From Pseudomonadaceae bacterium UBA5811 (GTDB lineage: Bacteria; Pseudomonadota; Gammaproteobacteria; Pseudomonadales; Pseudomonadaceae): a stretch of DNA of 7,807 nucleotides. The stretch lies in assembly GCA_002417905.1 (NCBI GenBank), contig DIDB01000073.1:1-7807 (forward strand), written 5' to 3'. Position 1 is the stretch's first letter, and each line of letters opens with the position of its first letter. Shown here in pieces: positions 1-6,971 of the stretch. Both the position numbers and the translations under genes were made by a program. The notes under the pieces were generated by a model, which did no database searches, had not been told where the DNA came from, and saw only the letters and a program-made list of their open reading frames with translations.

Positions 1-300
1 CCACAATTGCTGGGCAAGATCAGCCATGCGCGGGGTAGGAAACCGGAGACAAAGGAATCCGGCCAAGCCGAAGCCTGCCCACACATGGCCACCATAAAAC
101 AGCATTTCAGGCGTAAAAAAAGCGCCTGCAATGGTCTTGGGGCGCTGGTGCGCCTTTGTCTGATTCGGGTTCCTACGCCCGGCCGCTGGATTGACAGCGA
201 CGGCCAGACTGTAGCGCCGGCGCTCCGGCTTGGCAAGGGTTGGGAATATGCTGGCATGGCTCCCCGGGCTCTCCAGCTGGGCGGATTTTTTGTTGGCCAT
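1..300 (-). CDS. Partial ORF of unknown function downstream of alpA, runs off left edge
   Basis: This frame begins with ATG at 300-298 and stays open for 100 codons to the window edge, so its C-terminus is missing. The start overlaps the alpA stop (TAATG), and a strong Shine-Dalgarno GGGGAGG lies at 314-308, 7 nt upstream, so translation coupled to alpA is plausible. The protein starts MANKKSAQLESPGSHASIF, is rich in Arg, Pro and Ala, and has no domain, signal peptide or membrane segment I recognise. Its position after int and alpA, and its overlap with a structured RNA region, recall the Icd/Ash-type ORFs that sit over the C4/CI antisense RNA region of P1- and P4-like elements. That is inference from position; I cannot show homology. 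The frame could also be a by-product of the structured RNA sequence rather than a selected protein. Confidence 0.45.
   Translation of the reverse strand, partial: MANKKSAQLESPGSHASIFPTLAKPERRRYSLAVAVNPAAGRRNPNQTKAHQRPKTIAGAFFTPEMLFYGGHVWAGFGLAGFLCLRFPTPRMADLAQQLW
35..176. repeat. Long imperfect inverted repeat with a 97-nt spacer
   Basis: Plus-strand 35-55 and 153-176 are inverted copies. The inner arms, AGACAAAGG (47-55) and CCTTTGTCT (153-161), match over 9 of 9 bases. The outer arms, GTAGGAA (35-41) and TTCCTAC (170-176), match over 7 of 7. The part between them differs by one or two bases and a 3-nt gap. The spacer holds the hairpin and terminator structure at 115-154. The pairing could form within one transcript or between an antisense RNA and its target. 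Confidence 0.75.
115..180 (-). ncRNA. Candidate C4/CI-type antisense RNA with switchable terminator hairpins
   Basis: Read on the minus strand, GGCGC (154-150), a 4-nt loop and GCGCC (145-141) form a perfect 5-bp hairpin. The same GCGCC can instead pair with GGCGC (126-122), which is followed directly by seven T (121-115), the form of a rho-independent terminator. Just upstream, 176-153 is nearly complementary to a downstream stretch at 55-35. Short antisense RNAs with such complementary targets control premature termination in the immunity regions of phages P1/P7 (c4) and P4 (CI). The placement after int and alpA fits a P4-type satellite. The structure is seen directly; the family assignment is inference. 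The 5' end is not defined, and I recognise no dedicated promoter. Confidence 0.42.
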
Positions 301-569
301 TACGCCACCTCCCCACGACTTTCGGCGATCAGTGCGTCACACCAGGCGATGACCTCGGCCTCGATCCAGACAGCAGACCTCGGCCCCAGCATTACTTGTT
401 TCGGGAAGGTGCCGGCAGCGATCCGTCGGTAAATTTCGGACGTTGAAAGAGTGCTCAGGCTGCGAACTTCGGGCAGCTTGATGAAGCGGCGTGTCCTGGT
501 GGTCTCAGCACGCAGTTCAAGTTCTGCTTTCGAGTCCTGGTGACGTTGGGGAAGGGTAGTACCTGCCAT
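300..569 (-). CDS. AlpA-family phage/island transcriptional regulator
   Basis: A small DNA-binding protein of 89 aa. Residues about 29-86 form a MerR-like winged helix-turn-helix of the AlpA type: FIKLPEVRSLSTLSTSEIYR, then an AAGTFPK turn and a wing ending in SAVWIEAEVIAWCDALI. The frame extends upstream to an ATG at 602-600, but I chose the ATG at 569-567 because AAGGAGG stands 8 nt before it; the 11 extra N-terminal residues look non-coding. AlpA-like proteins act as excisionase or as activators of integrase expression (E. coli AlpA, P4 Vis). Its place directly after int fits this, as does the palindrome about 125 bp upstream. Its stop overlaps the start of the next ORF. The family is clear; whether it activates or represses int is not visible. 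Confidence 0.87.
   Translation of the reverse strand: MAGTTLPQRHQDSKAELELRAETTRTRRFIKLPEVRSLSTLSTSEIYRRIAAGTFPKQVMLGPRSAVWIEAEVIAWCDALIAESRGEVA
308..314 (-). promoter_or_regulatory. Ribosome binding site of the ORF after alpA
   Basis: Minus-strand GGGGAGG lies 7 nt before the ATG at 300-298 and inside the last codons of alpA. It is the main support that the partial ORF is translated, and that it is coupled to alpA. Confidence 0.55.
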
Positions 570-577
570 GTCGTGCG

Positions 578-584
578 CCTCCTT
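578..584 (-). promoter_or_regulatory. Ribosome binding site that sets the alpA start
   Basis: Minus-strand AAGGAGG, a near-complete Shine-Dalgarno, lies 8 nt before ATG 569-567. It decides for the 89-aa form over the longer frame starting at 602. Confidence 0.8.
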
Positions 585-693
585 GGGTGGCGTTGGGAAC
601 ATGGCAAGATTCGGGATTCGTCAAAAAAAGAACAAACCCTACAGCCTGTAAACGGTTCTGTATGGGATAGCCTGTTAATGGAAAGATCTTCTA

Positions 694-706
694 TATCATG
701 CTGATA
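694..706. promoter_or_regulatory. Operator-like palindrome in the int-alpA gap
   Basis: A perfect 5-3-5 inverted repeat, TATCA-TGC-TGATA, sits in the AT-richer stretch between the int stop and alpA. On the minus strand a possible -10 (TATAGA, 695-690) overlaps it, with only a poor -35 upstream. A repressor or AlpA site controlling alpA transcription is a reasonable guess. The rest of 603-752 holds two copies of AGCCTGT (643-649 and 669-675) and no gene that I can support. Confidence 0.35.
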
Positions 707-752
707 CGTTCTGTTTGCAGGGGATGTCGGTTGCTCCGGATAGCACCAGCAG

Positions 753-1973
753 CTATGCCCGGCGCAATGGCACCACATTGGCCCCACTGCACAGGGCGTC
801 TACTGAGTCTGCCCATTCCTGCATCATCTGGCGGCGCTGCTCCAGATAGGTGGCATGGTTGTAGGTGTCGCGGATTTCGTTTTGGTCTCCGTGGGCGAGC
901 TGGCGCTCGATCCAGTCCCGGTTATACCCACGGCTGTTCAGCTCGGTGCTCAGCAGGTGGCGGAAACCGTGGCCTGTCTGGCGGCCTTTGTATCCAGCAT
1001 CAGCCAGGGCCTTGTTGACCGTGTTTTCGCTCATGGGGCGGCCGCTGCTATTGCGTCCAGCGAAAACCAGCTCATATCTGCCGGTGATTTCCTGCAGCTG
1101 GTGCAGGATGGCTACAGCCTGCCGGGGCAGGGGAACCCGATGAGAGCGGCGGGCTTTCATGCGTTCTTTGGGGATGGTCCAGACAGCGGCCTCCAGATCA
1201 AATTCAGACCACGGGGCGGCGCGCAGTTCGCCCGGCCGGACACCTGTCAGCACCAGCAGGCGGATAGCGTGTCTGGTCAGGGTATTGATGCTGGCACTCT
1301 CCATTTTGTCCAGCAGTTCGGGCAGTTCGGCAAAGGTGACATGAGGATGGTGGCGGGTTTCAGGCGCAGGGGCGGCCACCACGTCCAGATCAGTGGCCGG
1401 ATTGGTTTCCACCACGCCTTTGGCCAGTCCGAACCGGAAAATCTGGTTCAGCCACTGGCGGCATTTGCCGGCCACGTTGTGCGCGCCCCGGTTTTCAATC
1501 TTGCGGATCAGTGCTACCAGCTCGGGACGGGTAATGCTGTTCACGGCCCGTTCGCCCAGGGCAGGCAGAAGATCGGACTCCAGATAAGCTGCTGTCTGTT
1601 CCCGGGTGCTGCTGGCCCATCGGGGTACCCGGTAGGCATGCCACTCCCGCGCCAGCATTTCAAAGGTCAGTCCGTTGCTCTGCTGGGCTTCCTGCTCGGC
1701 CTTGCGTTCGGCGCTGGGGTCTTTGCCCTCGGATAACAGTCGCCGGGCCTCATCACGTTTTTGCCGGGCTTTCTGTAGGGGCACGTCTGGATATGCCCCC
1801 AGGGCCAGCCGGTTTTCCTTGCCACCAAACCGGAATTTGAGCCGCCACAGCTTGGAGCCGCCCGGCATGACTTCCAGATACAGCCCTTGCCCATCAGCCA
1901 ACTTGTAGGGCCTGTCTTTGGGCTTGGCGACTTTCAGGGCGGAGTCCGTCAGGGGCGTGGCTTTGCGGGGCAT
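753..1973 (-). CDS. int: P4-type tyrosine integrase (DUF4102 + phage integrase catalytic domain)
   Basis: A site-specific recombinase of 406 aa, a usual length for P4-like integrases, that inserts and excises the island. Residues 1-95 form the arm-binding DUF4102 domain (LTDSALKVAKPKDRPYKLAD, then DGQGLYLEV). About 102-200 is the core-binding helical domain, and about 212-385 the catalytic domain. Expected active-site residues are present: R246 in TGVRPGEL, K273 in the beta-hairpin, H335 and R338 in HGFRH, H361 in LAHGD and nucleophile Y371 in TYNHA. The frame is open upstream to 2099, but the start at 1973-1971 is preferred because GAGG lies 8 nt upstream, MPRKATPLTD is a normal N-terminus for the family, and the upstream codons run through repeat DNA. 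The gene reads away from tRNA-Leu, the usual arrangement for tRNA-targeted islands. It appears intact. Confidence 0.95.
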   Translation of the reverse strand: MPRKATPLTDSALKVAKPKDRPYKLADGQGLYLEVMPGGSKLWRLKFRFGGKENRLALGAYPDVPLQKARQKRDEARRLLSEGKDPSAERKAEQEAQQSNGLTFEMLAREWHAYRVPRWASSTREQTAAYLESDLLPALGERAVNSITRPELVALIRKIENRGAHNVAGKCRQWLNQIFRFGLAKGVVETNPATDLDVVAAPAPETRHHPHVTFAELPELLDKMESASINTLTRHAIRLLVLTGVRPGELRAAPWSEFDLEAAVWTIPKERMKARRSHRVPLPRQAVAILHQLQEITGRYELVFAGRNSSGRPMSENTVNKALADAGYKGRQTGHGFRHLLSTELNSRGYNRDWIERQLAHGDQNEIRDTYNHATYLEQRRQMMQEWADSVDALCSGANVVPLRRA

Positions 1974-1977
1974 GGCA

Positions 1978-2016
1978 GCAGCCTCATAGGGGCAGGGTGG
2001 CAGCCTCGTAGGGGCA
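1978..2016. repeat. Two 17-bp direct repeats overlapping the int ribosome site
   Basis: GCAGCCTCRTAGGGGCA occurs at 1978-1994 and 2000-2016 with a 22-bp period, differing at one base (A or G). The copy nearer int contains the minus-strand GAGG (1985-1982) that serves as its Shine-Dalgarno. A protein bound here, or RNA pairing, could control int expression; binding by AlpA or by Int itself is possible. Confidence 0.7.
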
Positions 2017-2038
2017 TAAGGAACTATCGAACTCAGAT

Positions 2039-2067
2039 GCCCCCAGATTTGCCCCCAAAACTTTGGG
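2039..2067. repeat. Short GCCCCC repeats and a palindrome upstream of int, possible Int or AlpA sites
   Basis: GCCCCC occurs at 2039-2044 and 2051-2056, 12 bp apart, within the motifs AGATGCCCCCA and AGATTTGCCCCCA. The second runs into a palindrome, CCCAAA-AC-TTTGGG (2054-2067). Similar G-rich repeats upstream of P4-type integrase genes often belong to the attachment region, so these may be arm-type binding sites. The assignment is inference. Confidence 0.4.
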
Positions 2068-2097
2068 CTTCCATGGGAGTGTACGGGAAGCACTGGC

Positions 2098-2130
2098 AAT
2101 AAAAAACCGGCTCAGAGGCCGGTTTTATTG
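2098..2130 (-). terminator. Rho-independent terminator of the tRNA operon
   Basis: A perfect 9-bp stem (AAAACCGGC at 2103-2111, GCCGGTTTT at 2118-2126) has a 6-nt loop. Read on the minus strand, the distal arm continues into six T and then ATTG. Flanking CAAT (2097-2100) and ATTG (2127-2130) extend the symmetry. It lies about 40 bp after the tRNA-Leu 3' end and would end the tRNA transcript before int. It could also work weakly on the plus strand. Confidence 0.85.
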
Positions 2131-2168
2131 GGTTTTGGATCTTCTTGGGAAGTTCTGAAAACATGATT

Positions 2169-2253
2169 TGGTGCGGACGGAGAGACTCGAACTCTCACAC
2201 CTTGCGGCACTGGAACCTAAATCCAGCGTGTCTACCAATTTCACCACGTCCGC
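2169..2253 (-). tRNA. tRNA-Leu (anticodon UAG)
   Basis: An 85-nt class II tRNA. The acceptor stem is GCGGACG/CGTCCGC with discriminator A and an encoded CCA (2171-2169). The anticodon loop is TTTAGGT (anticodon UAG, reading CUN codons), closed by CTGGA/TCCAG. There is a long variable arm with GCCGCAAGGTG and a T arm GAGAG-TTCGAGT-CTCTC. It closely resembles E. coli leuW. It is the last gene of the Arg-His-Leu operon. Its 3' half is the likely insertion target of the neighbouring integrase, because tRNA 3' ends are the usual attB of P4-type elements; the gene itself is intact. Confidence 0.96.
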
Positions 2254-2277
2254 GAAGAGGAACTCTGGAAACAGAAA

Positions 2278-2298
2278 CGCCAGGTGTAATACCTGGCG
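2278..2298. repeat. Perfect hairpin in the His-Leu tRNA spacer
   Basis: CGCCAGGT-GTAAT-ACCTGGCG is an 8-bp inverted repeat with a 5-nt loop. In the operon transcript it would form a stable stem between mature tRNA-His and tRNA-Leu. It is followed only by a weak T run (TTTCTGTTT on the minus strand), so it is more likely an RNA-processing or stability element, or a partial attenuator, than a full terminator. Confidence 0.6.
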
Positions 2299-2307
2299 AT
2301 CGTAATA

Positions 2308-2383
2308 TGGGGTGGACGATGGGAATCGAACCCACGACAACAGGAGCCACAATCCTGTGCTCTACCAACTGAGCTACGCCCAC
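2308..2383 (-). tRNA. tRNA-His (anticodon GUG)
   Basis: A 76-nt tRNA. Acceptor GTGGGCG pairs with CGTCCAC (one G-U), followed by C73 and an encoded CCA (2310-2308). The anticodon loop TTGTGGC gives anticodon GUG on a CAGGA/TCCTG stem. The T arm is CGTGG-GTTCGAT-containing and normal. The base before G1 (2384) reads G on the tRNA strand, consistent with the genomically encoded G-1 of tRNA-His, which pairs with C73. It is the middle gene of the Arg-His-Leu operon. Confidence 0.97.
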
Positions 2384-2424
2384 CATAACAACATGCTGTC
2401 AAACTCGTGCCATAACCGGCAACC

Positions 2425-2501
2425 TGGCACGCCCGGCAGGATTCGAACCTGCGACCATTCGCTTAGAAGGCGGATGCTCTATCCAACTGAGCTACGGGCG
2501 C
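2425..2501 (-). tRNA. tRNA-Arg (anticodon UCU)
   Basis: A 77-nt tRNA. Acceptor GCGCCCG pairs with CGGGCGT (G1-U72 wobble), with discriminator G and an encoded CCA (2427-2425). The anticodon loop CTTCTAA gives UCU, reading the rare arginine codons AGA/AGG. The anticodon stem TCCGC/GCGAA has a C28-A42 mismatch, although a G42 would pair perfectly. The D and T arms are normal (T arm GCAGG-TTCGAAT-CCTGC). It is the first gene of the operon and close to E. coli argU in sequence. Confidence 0.95.
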
Positions 2502-2579
2502 CTGATTCAGGCCCTTGAAGAGCCTGCAGCCAATCAAGCTGCCCTGGTCAGAGCCGGTTGTGCCTGACAGGCGGGGCGC

Positions 2580-2608
2580 ATGATATAAACACCCTCATGA
2601 CCCGTCAA
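2580..2608 (-). promoter_or_regulatory. Sigma70 promoter of the tRNA operon
   Basis: On the minus strand, -35 TTGACG (2608-2603) and -10 TATCAT (2585-2580) are separated by exactly 17 bp. They are followed by a GC-rich discriminator (GCGCCCC), typical of stable-RNA promoters under stringent control. Transcription would start near 2573 and give a leader of roughly 70 nt before tRNA-Arg. Nothing else in 2502-2738 competes as a minus-strand promoter. Confidence 0.72.
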
Positions 2609-2683
2609 CTTTATTTTGCAGTTTTTCTAGTGACATGGCCAAAACGCCGGGCTTTGGCGGCATCGGCTTTGCCTGCTGGAGGC

Positions 2684-2710
2684 GGCATGCGAAAATGCCC
2701 CATCTTTTTT
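2684..2710 (+). terminator. Hairpin with T run in the folD leader, possible attenuator
   Basis: GGCAT (2684-2688) pairs with ATGCC (2695-2699) across GCGAAA, and a run of six T follows at 2705-2710. It lies 28 bp before the folD start. The stem is only 5 bp and the T run begins 5 nt after it, so it is at best a weak terminator. It could be a leader attenuator or chance. I see no clear folD promoter in the rest of 2609-2738. Confidence 0.25.
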
Positions 2711-2738
2711 ATATCTTCTCGATGGTCAAGCAAACCTC

Positions 2739-3596
2739 ATGAGCGCACAACTGATCGATGGTAAGGCGATCGCAGCCGGAATCCGCCAGCAGATTGCCGC
2801 ACGGGTAGCCGGGCGTCGCAGCCAGCAGCTGCGGGTACCGGGTCTGGCGGTGATTCTGGTCGGGGATGATCCGGCTTCACAGGTGTATGTAACGCACAAG
2901 CGCCGGGACTGTGCCGAGGTAGGCTTTCATTCGGTGGCCTATGATCTGCCGGCCAGTACGGATCAGGAAACCCTGCTGGCCCTGATTGATCAGCTGAACC
3001 GGGACGACAGCATCGATGGCATTCTGGTTCAGCTGCCCCTGCCGGGCCATCTGGATGCTGCACCATTGCTGGAGCGGATCAGCCCGGATAAAGATGTGGA
3101 TGGTTTCCATCCCTATAATATTGGCCGTCTGGCCCAGCGCATGCCGTTGCTGCGGCCCTGTACACCCAAGGGCATTATGACCCTGCTGTATAGCACCGGG
3201 GTGGATCTGCATGGGCTGGAGGCCGTGGTGGTCGGGGCTTCCAATATTGTGGGCCGGCCCATGGCGCTGGAACTGTTGCTGGCTGGCTGCACGGTGACCG
3301 TGACCCATCGCTTTACCCGGGATCTGCCCGGACATGTACAGCGGGCGGACCTGCTGGTGGTGGCCACCGGGATTACCGGGCTGATCCGTGGTGAGTGGAT
3401 CCGGCCCGGAGCCATCGTAATTGATGTGGGAATCAACCGGCAGCCGGATGGGCGGCTGCTGGGGGATGTGGAGTTTGAGGTCGCGGCTGCCAGGGCGGGC
3501 TGGATTACGCCTGTACCTGGTGGTGTGGGACCGATGACCCGGGCCTGCCTGCTGGAAAATACCCTGTACGCCGCCGAGCAGTTGCATCCGCAATAA
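2739..3596 (+). CDS. folD: Bifunctional methylenetetrahydrofolate dehydrogenase / methenyltetrahydrofolate cyclohydrolase FolD
   Basis: A cytosolic folate one-carbon enzyme of 285 aa, normal bacterial length. It oxidises 5,10-methylene-THF with NADP+ and hydrolyses the methenyl product to 10-formyl-THF, used for purine and fMet-tRNA synthesis. Visible are Y50 and catalytic K54 in YVTHK, Q98 in [11 protein letters not shown]121 in [11 protein letters not shown], the Rossmann dinucleotide motif GASNIVGRP (166-174) and the C-terminal signature [10 protein letters not shown] (258-267). These positions agree with the E. coli enzyme. The start [10 protein letters not shown] fits the family, yet no convincing Shine-Dalgarno precedes it (bases before ATG are CAAACCTC). 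It is divergent from the tRNA operon and convergent with cysS. It appears complete. Confidence 0.97.
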   Translation: MSAQLIDGKAIAAGIRQQIAARVAGRRSQQLRVPGLAVILVGDDPASQVYVTHKRRDCAEVGFHSVAYDLPASTDQETLLALIDQLNRDDSIDGILVQLPLPGHLDAAPLLERISPDKDVDGFHPYNIGRLAQRMPLLRPCTPKGIMTLLYSTGVDLHGLEAVVVGASNIVGRPMALELLLAGCTVTVTHRFTRDLPGHVQRADLLVVATGITGLIRGEWIRPGAIVIDVGINRQPDGRLLGDVEFEVAAARAGWITPVPGGVGPMTRACLLENTLYAAEQLHPQ

Positions 3597-3606
3597 TCGG
3601 GTGGCT

Positions 3607-3628
3607 GCCGGGAAGAGGGCTTCCCGGC
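3607..3628. terminator. Hairpin between convergent folD and cysS
   Basis: GCCGGGAA (3607-3614) and TTCCCGGC (3621-3628) form a perfect 8-bp stem with a 6-nt loop, in the 38-bp gap between the two stops. No T run follows on either strand, so it is probably a bidirectional transcript-end or stabilising hairpin rather than a classical intrinsic terminator. Confidence 0.5.
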
Positions 3629-3634
3629 TGACCT

Positions 3635-5016
3635 CTAGTCAGCCAGTCGCCAGCTGGTGCCGCCTTTTCCATCTTCCAGAACGACACCCATGCTGCCAAG
3701 CTGATCCCGGATCCGGTCGGATTCGGCCCAGTTTTTCTCAGCTCTGGCCTGCAGGCGGGCCGCGATCAGGGCTTCAATCCGGGCAGTATCAACCGGTTGT
3801 CCGGTACCAGCCTGCAGGAACTGCTCCGGAGCCAGCTGCAGCAGGCCGAGCAGGCCGCCCAGCTGTTTCAGGGTAGCCGCCAGACCGGCAGCTGCAGTGG
3901 GCTGGCTGTCCCGCAGCCGGTTGATTTCCCGGGCCATGTCAAACAGGACTGCACAGGCTTCAGGTGTGTTGAAGTCATCATTCATGGCGGCGGTAAAGCG
4001 TTCCGTGAACGCTTCGCCACCAGCCGCTTCCGTTTCGGGCAGTCCTTTCAGGGCGTGGTAGAAGCGCTCCAGTGCCGAGCGGGCCTCGCGCAGGCTGTCC
4101 TCCGAATAGTTGATCGGGCTGCGGTAATGGCTGGAAACCAGCAGGTAGCGCACGGTTTCCGGGGCGTATTTGTTCAGTACCTCGCGGATGGTAAAAAAGT
4201 TGCCCAGTGACTTGGACATCTTTTCGCCGTCTACCCGCACGGCTCCCGCATGCATCCAGGTCCGGGCATAGGGCTGGCCGGTCGCCGCTTCGCTCTGGGC
4301 AATTTCGTTTTCATGGTGCGGAAAGACCAGATCCGGGCCGCCACCGTGGATGTCAAAGGTATTGCCGAGGCAGCAGGTGGACATGGCCGAGCACTCGATA
4401 TGCCAGCCGGGCCGGCCAGCGCCCCAGGGCGAGTCCCAGCTGGGCTCGCCGGGCTTGGCTGCTTTCCAGAGCACAAAATCCAGCGGGTCTTCCTTGGCCT
4501 CATCCACGTCGACTCGGGCACCGGCCTGCAGGTCTTCCAGGCGGCGCCGGGACAGCTGGCCATAGTGCCCGAAGCGGGCAATCCGGTAATAGACATCCCC
4601 GTTGCCGGGGGCGTAAGCGAATCCCCGGTCAATCAGGGTGCTGATCATGGCCTGGATGCCTGCGATATGCCCGGTGGCCCGGGGCTCGAGGTCTGGCGGC
4701 AGGACGTTGAGCCGGGCCTCGTCCTCGTGCATGGCCTCAATCATCCGCCCGGTGAGGGCGGTAACGGGCTCATGGTTTTCGGCAGCCCGGCGGATGATCT
4801 TGTCATCAATATCGGTGATATTGCGCACATAGGTCAGTGCGTAACCGGAGTGACGCAGCCAGCGGGCAATCACATCAAAGGCCACCATGACCCGGGCATG
4901 GCCAATGTGGCAGTAGTCATAAACCGTCATGCCGCAGACATACAGGCCTACCCGGTTGCCCTGCAGGGGCTGGAAGGGCTCCCGGGTTTTGCTGAGGGTG
5001 TTGTAGATGCAGAGTG

Positions 5017-5020
<4 letters not shown>
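3635..5020 (-). CDS. cysS: Cysteinyl-tRNA synthetase
   Basis: A class I aminoacyl-tRNA synthetase of 461 aa, the same length as E. coli CysRS; it charges tRNA-Cys in the cytosol. The HIGH motif is at 38-41 (CHIGHAR) and KMSKS at 267-271 ([12 protein letters not shown]). The zinc site that recognises the cysteine thiol has all ligands: C29 in [10 protein letters not shown]210 in WHIECSAMS, and H235 and E239 in [11 protein letters not shown]. The C-terminal anticodon-binding part ends [15 protein letters not shown], as in the family. The ATG overlaps the glnS stop by 4 nt (ATGA), so the two are almost certainly cotranscribed and translationally coupled; a G-rich stretch in the end of glnS serves as the ribosome site. 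It appears complete. Confidence 0.98.
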
Positions 5021-6687
<1,667 letters not shown>

Positions 6688-6831
6688 AAAATCCTTGGAA
6701 CAGGTCAGGGAAGGCCAGCAGGGGCCGTATTCAGTACCGGAGCATCATGTTTTCCGGGCGCGTTACAGGGCGCGGGGTTTGCCGGTCTGCCAGGCGATGG
6801 CGGCCGGCCGGTTCAGGTGGGGGATTCTAAT

Positions 6832-6849
6832 CCTGCCGGGTGCGGCAGG
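6832..6849. repeat. Perfect inverted repeat in the glnS-mdtA intergenic region
   Basis: CCTGCCG-GGTG-CGGCAGG is a 7-bp stem with a 4-nt loop. On the minus strand it directly precedes TAGAAT (6830-6825), the best -10-like hexamer for glnS, though no good -35 is visible. It may be a regulator site at the glnS promoter. The remainder of 6688-6971 is GC-rich, with no gene that I can support. Confidence 0.4.
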
Positions 6850-6912
6850 GCCAGCCATGCCGGACGGTCCGGGCGGCCGGTGCCAGGAACGTAAAAATGC
6901 CGTAAAGCTGCT

Positions 6913-6929
6913 TTGCGAAAGGTTCGCAA
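6913..6929. promoter_or_regulatory. Perfect 7-3-7 palindrome, operator-like, upstream of mdtA
   Basis: TTGCGAA-AGG-TTCGCAA is fully symmetric, 17 bp long, and lies 42 bp before the mdtA start. Its size and symmetry suit a dimeric repressor of the TetR type, a common control of RND efflux operons; no regulator gene is in view. It could instead be an mRNA leader hairpin. Confidence 0.45.
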
Positions 6930-6971
6930 CTGCTTAAGGTGCCAGCTCCCGTTGTCTGGTGATGTGATTCC

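Noticed and set aside
7..432. 141-codon plus-strand frame over the alpA and RNA region
   Set aside because: It lies antisense to alpA, which has a clear domain and ribosome site, and to the inverted-repeat region. It has no ribosome site and no recognisable domain.
570..602. 11-residue N-terminal extension of AlpA
   Set aside because: Its codons include the AAGGAGG that serves the ATG at 569, and no ribosome site precedes the ATG at 602.
455..787. Minus-strand 110-codon frame bridging int and alpA
   Set aside because: It overlaps alpA and the end of int in another frame, its composition is unlike a protein, and it crosses the palindrome and AT-rich regulatory stretch.
855..1736. 293-codon plus-strand frame
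   Set aside because: Complement of the integrase gene, whose catalytic residues are all present on the other strand; long antisense frames are expected in GC-rich DNA.
1974..2099. N-terminal 42-residue extension of the integrase
   Set aside because: It translates repeat DNA upstream of the family's normal N-terminus, and the good ribosome site serves the ATG at 1973.
2502..2738. Known folate riboswitch or T-box in the folD-tRNA gap
   Set aside because: I see no T-box core and no recognised folate-sensing aptamer; only a short hairpin and the tRNA promoter can be supported.
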